DNA from: Siphonodentalium dalli
Taxonomy: Eukaryota; Mollusca; Scaphopoda; Gadilida; Siphonodentaliidae
Direction of reading: 5' to 3'
DNA: 64,000 nucleotides
Assembly (NCBI GenBank): GCA_032622095.1
Contig: CP136064.1
Coordinates: 251,722,484 to 251,786,483, forward strand
Below are positions 57,780 through 64,000 of this stretch, piece by piece. Numbering within the stretch: position 1 is the first letter of the stretch; every line of letters starts with the position of its first letter. The translations under genes and the position numbers were made by a program. The notes under the pieces are model-generated. The model had not been told where the DNA came from. It worked only from the letters and a program-made list of their open reading frames with translations, and searched no databases.

Positions 57780-58255
57780 CATAATTCCAGATTAGCATCA
57801 AGCCTTCCCAGAGTTGGAAATTTTCAAATCTGACACCCCCACTTTGGTTGGAAAATTTTCAACTGATGACAATTCCAATGACAATGTTGACCAAATGTAT
57901 GACAATATTGTTTTCTTAAATTAACTAGCAGTTTTTGACTGGCCACGGGTGAAGGACCAGGACACAAGCTTTCCAAGTGTTGGAAATTTCCAACCTGTCA
58001 CTCCCCCCCCCCTAAGGTTGAAAATTTTTAAACTGATGACAATTTCAGTCAAACAATTTGACAAGAAATAGGAAATATTGGTCCAAAAACAATTAATTCC
58101 GCCAATATATTGTTCGAAAATCAAACTACAAGAACATTTTCAACCTATTGTTGGTGTGAAATTTCCAACTAATGTTTTGGCAGATATGAAATTCCCGATG
58201 AACTGTTGAAAATTTTGACCAAAGTGGGGGAGAGACACCCCCCCCCCCCCGTCGC
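57780..58255 (+). repeat. TTCCAAC-type repeat (R3), copy 2, partly tandem
   Basis: Two related units of about 166 bp (starting AGCCTTCCCAGAGTTGGAAA and AAGCTTTCCAAGTGTTGGAA, each with AACTGATGACAATT). The TTTCAACCTATTGTTGGTGT block shared with 51.1 kb follows. C-runs at about 58004-58013 and 58239-58250 mark unit ends. Confidence 0.7.
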
Positions 58256-58268
58256 AACGTCTCTGTTG

Positions 58269-58568
58269 TGAAGGGGATCACTCTCGTCTAGAAAAGTGCT
58301 AAAGGGTACACAGGGTTTGAAAATGTACTGAATGGTACCCAGGGTTTGCTATTGACACTAACGAATTTAACTGAACTGTACCTGAAGTCTAGCGCGCATC
58401 AAGTAGTTTGTTTTCAGTAAATTCAGTTCATTTTAATTTTCATTGGAACGTAAACAATTATTCTCTAACAGAATTCATGGAGACGCGAAAACTAAACGTA
58501 ATTTAGAATTAAATTTCAAAACCTGCGTACCCTACAGCACATTGTTTTTGGTTAGAGTGACCCCTTCA
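58269..58568. mobile_element. Repeat R5, larger copy with inverted TGAAGGGG(A)TCACTCT ends
   Basis: The left end TGAAGGGGATCACTCTCGTC and right end AGAGTGACCCCTTCA are inverted with one extra base. Inner words AAAGTGCTAAAGGGTACACA and GTACCCTACAGCACATTG are also inverted. Related to 12823-12909 and 14015-14077. No TSD identified. Confidence 0.7.
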
Positions 58569-58619
58569 GTAATAGTATGCCCATTCCATTAATCGATCAA
58601 TGTTTTGTGATATGTGTGT

Positions 58620-58818
58620 TACGACCCGGGAAATCTTCCGATGGGCGTGGTGTGGTACATTTCACTGGGGTGTGTGTTAAGATTGGTTAATTTGATCAGC
58701 CATTGAAATCACTGTTAGATTAGCCGTAAGTGTGCGGATTTTCCCCACCATTAAACTTGTAATGTCGCGATACGGCCTTAGCTGCTGAAAGCGACATTAA
58801 ACCTCAAATAAATCAATC
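58620..58818 (+). mobile_element. SINE, 5'-truncated second copy
   Basis: From ATCAGCCATTGAAATCACTG to CTGCTGAAAGCGACATTAAA and an AATAAATCAATC tail it matches the 3' part of the 16232 SINE, with an extra 24-bp segment. The pol III boxes are missing. Confidence 0.85.
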
Positions 58819-58921
58819 GAGGTGGACATTGAGGATTGTCTCCCCGTCGTACCACTGCGGCCTCGGCCTCGCCTCGGGGGACAATGTGTTACACGAGGGG
58901 ACAATCCACAATGTCCACCTC
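58819..58921. repeat. Palindrome directly after the SINE tail
   Basis: GAGGTGGACATTGAGGATTG and CAATCCACAATGTCCACCTC are inverted around a GC-rich centre (CTGCGGCCTCGGCCTCGCCT). Confidence 0.8.
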
Positions 58922-59499
58922 TAAATTGGTTGAAATTGAAAATTTATCATGTTTCAGTTCCACCTAAATCTAGTTACCTAATTGGCAGAAATACATTACA
59001 GCAGTACTACTTAGTTTTATTAATTTGAACTCTCATTTTATTGACGATTTTGGATCAACATCATAAAATGAAATTTGTTTATGACGGTGTTATCCAAGCT
59101 CAGGCCTCAACACTATATAACACCAAGTACAAATGTAAGTAGGCTAAAGCCTTACGTTTCCCTTGATGGGATATTAATGTTGTACTGTAGGATGGGTGCT
59201 GATAAGAGGACATCTTCCTTTCTGGTCCAGGAGTAATCATGACTCTGATGTCAATAAAACGGCTTCCTAAGAACATCATCAGTCCTATTAATAGTCATGT
59301 ATTATAGCAACCAAATAGTTAAACAACTAGAGTATCTTATAATGGGCAGTGAATACGCGGTACTCGCCAATCTCCAATTTGGTCGCTCTCAATTTCAGCA
59401 AAGACCCCAGGTACTACGAACGTTGGGCCTCACTTACTATAAACCACTTTCACTATGGACTATTAGACACCTTTCGCAAGATGAAATACTACTGAAATG
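58922..59499. other. No recognisable feature
   Basis: Short ORFs only; about 59450-59499 may be the outer part of R1. Confidence 0.45.
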
Positions 59500-59632
59500 A
59501 ATTACGGATAACTAATAATACGTGTAGTAATGTTTCGGACAGTCCAGAAACCGTTTCGCAGAATTGACTATTACGGGTCCGTGTGTGACTAAATAGTGAC
59601 ATTCAAACGCCTTGTCGTTCGCCGTAAGGTTG
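59500..59632 (-). repeat. Dispersed repeat R1, copy 3 (inverted)
   Basis: The complement of this segment follows 56997-57160, including the GGACCCGTA and TTCTGCGAAA words. Confidence 0.65.
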
Positions 59633-59987
59633 TATGGTTCTGTCGGCCGTGACTGTTTGTTTTACTTAATAGCGTTGTACCAGGTCATCGTCGGTAGACT
59701 CGATGCTTGTGTGCAAAGCTCGGCTTCTCGAAACCGAAATCTGAACTAAGGAAATGGCAAAACGAACAACAACAATTATAGTGACGTAATACCATATATT
59801 CATAATTCTTATCAGTATAGTAGTCCATTATGCGACAGATATCCATGCAGTATCTTTGGGGAATACGACTGACAAAAGATAGAAACACGCAAACGCGTAT
59901 TCAATACTGCCATGTCCCCCTATGCGTTGCCATCACGAACAAAAACAGTGCGCACACATCGTGGCGTACGGTGAAACACCATAGCGA
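59633..59987. other. No recognisable feature
   Basis: A TTCATAATTCTTATCAGTAT word near 59798 resembles part of R1 in direct orientation. No gene. Confidence 0.4.
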
Positions 59988-60172
59988 TTAATGACTGGAG
60001 CTTCCTGAATTTTTCCGAAAACCTTGTGCCAATGCATTCTCTTATATATACGAGTCTCCCATAGGGAGCCTATAGTATATATAAGAGAATGCATTGGCCT
60101 AACAATACTTACCTTAATCTTGTAAGCCAGTGGTTCTCTTATATATGCGAGGATCCCTATGGCAGAATCACG
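59988..60172. mobile_element. TTAA MITE, subfamily B, copy 3 (degraded)
   Basis: TTAATGACTGGAGCTTCCTG is a left end lacking the CCCTTTC stretch. GCCAATGCATTCTCTTATAT hairpins follow, and the right terminus is missing after GAGGATCCCTATGG. Confidence 0.7.
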
Positions 60173-60242
60173 TGACCTGTGACGTTAGAGTTACAATCAC
60201 CCACACTCGCACAATCACTGGAAGCGGAATCTCTCTAACACA

Positions 60243-60344
60243 CGCCTCTGCTGGGGAAAATTACTAAAATACCAATGTCGACTATACCCGTTACAGGTAT
60301 ATAGTCTATAATGATATTTTAATAATTTTCCACAGGGGCCTGCG
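60243..60344. repeat. Imperfect palindrome
   Basis: CGCCTCTGCTGGGGAAAATT...CGACTATACC is inverted against GGTATATAGTCTATAATG...AATTTTCCACAGGGGCCTGCG, with a few mismatches and small loops. Confidence 0.7.
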
Positions 60345-61082
60345 CTCTCTAATAGTATGTTTAAATCGGTAGCATCACATAATATGGATTATCCACGTGG
60401 TTGTAATAAGTAAGGGTGTACATGAATGTGGCGATTTTGTGTCAGTATATACGTACTTATGTACGGGATTCCGTATAGCTATACCAGAGCTGTCTTCGTG
60501 CCGATCCCGTGCCAAGATTATTATTCATTATGATACCTCGCTTATACGTGGGATGCCTTATATACGTCTGGTTGAACGGTAAATCATATTATCTACAGCG
60601 GGAACATTTGTCAGCCGTACTTGCATGAGTTGCCCCTCGTGACCTGGGATATCATCATTCGGGATCGGGGGAGATATTGCTGCCTCAATCGGGCGACAAA
60701 TCTATGTGTCTCACTCAAGCTCCGACGGCAACCTTATAAGGTATATATATATACACACGTGCTGTTGAACTCGGTGGTAAATGTGCGTGGGTGTCTATAT
60801 ATACGGTCTGGGCATGATTTAGTATTGCATGGGCTGTCTGAGAGGGCAGAGTAACAATTGTCACGTGACGTTATGATGGTATTTAAAAATGGGTATCCTG
60901 ATTTAATCGGAAATAGAATTAGCCGGAGCCAACTACCCACTACTATACATACCTCTTAAATGGTTTCAGTTACTAAATAACGGAGATATCCAGAAATAAA
61001 AACAACTAAAACAAACACATTTTTGTTAAATTCATCTCACCTCGCGAGTACCGAAGTAGTTTTTATAAAGAAATGTTTTTTT
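60345..61082. other. No recognisable feature
   Basis: Unique sequence; short ORFs only. Confidence 0.5.
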
Positions 61083-61638
61083 TTAACCCTTTCATGGCGG
61101 GAGCTGCGCTGGCCAACATTAAAGACCCTGTGCCAATGCATTCTCTTATTACATGCGAGTCGACCGTAGGTAGCCTCGCACATATAAGAGAATGCATTGG
61201 CCCAACAATTTTGCTTACATTCTTTAACAATCTTTATCATTTTTTCTTACATTCTTTAACAATTTTTATCATTTTTGTTTATAATTTGTTCTTACATTCT
61301 ATAACAATTTTTATTTTTTTTTTCATTTTTTCATTTTCTCTTACATTCTTAAACAATGTTATCATTTATTTTATCATTTTTCGTACATTCTATCATTTTT
61401 TTCTTACATTCTTTAACAATTTTTATCATTTTTTATCATTATTTCTTACATTCTTTAACAATTTTTTATCATTTTTTTCTTACACTTTTAACAATTATAA
61501 AAAATAATATAAAACTTATAAGGCCAGTGCATTCTCCTATATGTGCGATGCGACTTGTGGCGACTCGCGTATATAAGAGAATGCATTGGCACAGGGTTTT
61601 CGCAAACATTCAGGAAGCTCCCGTCATGAAAGGGTTAA
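61083..61638. mobile_element. TTAA MITE, subfamily B, copy 4, expanded by an internal minisatellite
   Basis: TTAA at 61083-61086 and 61635-61638. Ends are CCCTTTCATGGCGGGAGCT and AGCTCCCGTCATGAAAGGG. Both hairpin modules (about 61134-61202 and 61522-61591) are present, held apart by an array of CTTACATTCTTTAACAATTT units. The complete ends and target copies make it the best reference for subfamily B. Confidence 0.9.
61213..61500. repeat. Minisatellite inside the subfamily B element
   Basis: About eight to nine irregular units of CTTACATTCTTTAACAATTT plus a variable TTATCATTTTTT stretch. The unit is the complement of the single GTTAAAGAATGTAAGAAAAA spacer found between the hairpins of subfamily A. 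Confidence 0.9.
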
Positions 61639-62749
61639 AGCGCGTACCCCAAACCTCCACAAGAACACCCCACAAAATAGGTGAGTTTTACATATTTACG
61701 ACCAAATTTGATCACTTGTTGCGTTTAAACTATTTCAGACAAAAAAAAAACAAACAAAAAAGACACATCTCAGTTATTTACTAAAAAAAAGTGCGTTCTA
61801 TGTCGGGTTATCCCCTTTGCGATTAAATCATTATGCTCATTTTGAAATATAATCAACACATCGGGTGGCACGTGTGATACCGATTGTACACAAATCGCTA
61901 TCTTTTAATCGTTAATCTCAAATAAGTACCTTTCGATATTCAACCGTGTGCATGGCGTATTAGGTGGAGAGGGTGATGTTGCACCAAACTCGAACTCAAC
62001 AATTCAGATCGCGTGGTGCTCATCGGAAGTTGAATACTAAATGTTGCTTACATAATTCTTCATGTCATTTTTTGAACGATAAAGTATCTTTGGTGTGCAC
62101 GATGTGTGAGGTATATCTATGTTAATACACGATGTAATGAAACAGTGAACATAGAGCACGATACTATATATGCACATACATGTATGTAAACAAATAAGTA
62201 TATGTGCACTGTACGCGTATGGTGTGTGAGAATTGTAACGCTCCGTAAATGTTCGAGTTGTTGGTTAACTCAACTCAGCAACAAAGCAAAGAATTGTCAT
62301 GTTATTGTTGTTCACATTTCAAGTTGAATGGCGACGTAAATCTAATAAGAATTCCTCGTAAATGTCATCATATTATAGGAATCTCAGAAGCAACCGCTTT
62401 ATATATGTGTTACCTCGGAATGGAAACTTATTATGCCTTTGTAATATTCATACATGTCTACAATGGACCTTTCCACAGCTGTCAATCAAATCATTATTAG
62501 CTGATAATTTCTGCTAATTTGCTGCAATGAAATTATGTTTTCACCCTAAGTTTGATGTCCGCGCATAGTTTCACTGCCTAAATTTATATTTAAATTTAAA
62601 TTGCCGATTTAAAAAAAAAAATTGTCGTCCAATCATAATGTAATGAAATTTATATTTGCGCCACGACTTTGAAAATCTATCCATGTTTTTCATTTTCCAT
62701 GATATTTGTCATAATTTTCACAATTAAAGGCATAAAGTCAATCGCTGTT
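61639..62749. other. No recognisable feature
   Basis: AT-rich with A-runs near 61740-61752 and 61781-61788. An 83-codon ORF at 62249-62500 (+) has no recognisable domain. Confidence 0.45.
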
Positions 62750-62860
62750 GAACAAATTAACTATTTCTGGATTTTCTGTAGACGCTTTGTCTCCTAGCAA
62801 CCGTAAGCTCCTCCCACTATACTGAATGTGTGTGGAAACCTCCATTCCCTTCTATTGAAC
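62750..62860 (-). repeat. Dispersed repeat R6, copy 2 (inverted relative to 15.4 kb)
   Basis: TAGCAACCGTAAGCTCCTCC and TGTGTGGAAACCTCCATT are complements of words at 15430-15500. Confidence 0.75.
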
Positions 62861-63486
62861 GCGTTTGTCTCAAATGTTGTTTTGTTAATTGTGTTGATAA
62901 CTGTGTTATTGCCTAATATTGTTATATATATGTAAATACAAAGAGAAATATTCTTGATTGTATGTATACATAGTGAATTAAATTTGTCATCATAATTTTT
63001 GAAGAATATCAATTAGTCGTCTTGTTCCCTGTCAATGAATTTCAGGAAATATCTCTTGCGTGCACCCCGACCCGGGGCACAGGGTGTCTCGTATAACAGA
63101 CAGGCATCGAATTCATATCATTGCCGCCGGGTGAAAATAGTCCTTTCCACAGCTGCATGCCAATAAATTAATATTATAAAGTTATTATACAATGTTGTGT
63201 ACAGTATGTGTTTTTCTTGTTCAGCGTGCCTCGTCAAATATGACTTTTCACCACAACCTGGACGAGTTTTGGTATTTGTCGGCACTTAATTATCTATATA
63301 AAAGCCTGTAATGACGGCATGAAAGCATGATTTGGAATAGTAAACACGGAAGTGAAAAAATATAAATCAATGCTGAAGTGAAACGTCTGCTAAATCCACC
63401 AGAGTACTGCGCTCACATCACAATTTCACCGATTCATTCGGAAATATAGAGTTAGTTCGTGACGTCACCGAGTCCCGATAAAAAAA
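62861..63486. other. No recognisable feature
   Basis: Unique AT-rich sequence. Confidence 0.5.
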
Positions 63487-63535
63487 AAGTCATATTGGAT
63501 TGAGTCCAATGTGACTCTGGGAGTCCAATATGACT
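63487..63535. repeat. Short palindrome with internal echo
   Basis: AAAGTCATATTGGA and TCCAATATGACTTT are inverted. The loop contains GAGTCCAATGTGACTC, a diverged version of the arm. Confidence 0.75.
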
Positions 63536-63685
63536 TTCCCCCGGATTATCATGTGACGGATTTTGCCCAATCAGAAATAGTGTTAGTTAAGGGATGGATA
63601 ATAATAGCAGATATTTACTGCCCCTCAGTGATTGAGCCCGTCGCTTTCTGCATTGAACGAATATTTAGCAGAAACCACCCATACT

Positions 63686-63921
63686 TACAGTAATGCTCCA
63701 AGTAATCGACTTCTTAACCACAACATAATTATGGGTAACTTTTCAGGATTTAGTCGGAAATATGGCTTGTTGCCATTCATAGGAAAGCTCTCATCTCATA
63801 TTTACGACTAAATCGAGAGCTTTCCGATGAATGGCAACAAGCCATATTTCCGACTAAATCCTGAAAAGTTACCCATAATTCTGCTGCGGTTAAGAAGTCG
63901 ATTACTTAGCGCATTACTGTA
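63686..63921. mobile_element. TA-flanked palindromic MITE, copy 4 (asymmetric loop)
   Basis: TA at 63686-63687 and 63920-63921. Arms as in the 21613 copy. The centre is asymmetric: GGAAAGCTCTCATCTCATAT then TTACGACTAAATC then GAGAGCTTTCC. Confidence 0.9.
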
Positions 63922-64000
63922 CTCTCTACATGCAGTTTTGATGTTAAAATTACATTATCTCTAAGTTTCCAAAATAGTTGAAAATGCATTTGGGTCTTGA

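Overview
The window looks like a repeat-dense, AT-rich stretch of an invertebrate nuclear genome. A mollusc is the best guess, from the repertoire: a tRNA-derived SINE with an AATC-type tail, CR1-like retrotransposons with a PHD-type ORF1, Helitrons rich in GACCTTGACC words, many TTAA- and TA-flanked palindromic MITEs, and frequent TACATGTA-like words. This is inference; no rRNA or intact tRNA gene and no mitochondrial sequence was seen to fix the taxon.

Only one gene looks intact and host-derived: a single-exon, 514-residue SLC46/proton-coupled-folate-transporter-like MFS protein at 52793-54337 (+), with a TATAAAG box about 80 bp upstream of the ATG. Other coding traces are dead transposons: a non-LTR RT C-terminus at the left edge (split by a foldback insertion), a 5'-truncated RT at 1956-2827 (-), a nearly full-length CR1-like element at 6026-9679 (-), RT remnants at 26400-27660 (+) and 42690-44553 (+), and a possible hAT transposase scrap at 3077-3246 (-).

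Layout. 1-3.3 kb: nested insertions (foldback in RT; RT fragment in a dispersed repeat). 3.4-5.3 kb: two TTAA-flanked elements. 6-9.7 kb: CR1-like element. 10.5-14 kb: foldbacks. 16.2 kb: SINE with 12-bp target duplication. 18-19.3 kb: minisatellites and the second copy of the dispersed repeat from 1.8-3.0 kb. 19.8-24.5 kb: three copies of TTAA subfamily A. 25.4-33.1 kb: palindromic MITEs, an RT remnant, a 170-bp tandem repeat and the first ACCATGGT-rich array. 33.2-34.3 kb: the second such array. 37-41 kb: TA- and TTAA-flanked elements. 42.7-47.9 kb: RT remnant, then Helitron-type elements including a head-to-tail pair. 51.4-52.2 kb: fused repeats. 52.8-54.3 kb: transporter gene. 54.9-64 kb: more MITEs, including one flanked by 26-bp direct repeats and one containing a minisatellite derived from its own spacer.

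The most striking pattern is modular. At least eleven elements or remnants appear to use TTAA (or a decayed form) as target. Two subfamilies with different termini (CCCTTTACCCAACAG and CCCTTTCATGACGGGAGCT) share the same ~69-bp internal hairpin and the same spacer sequence, as if a structured core had been exchanged between transposon ends. Much of the rest is non-coding and unrecognised; those stretches are listed as such.
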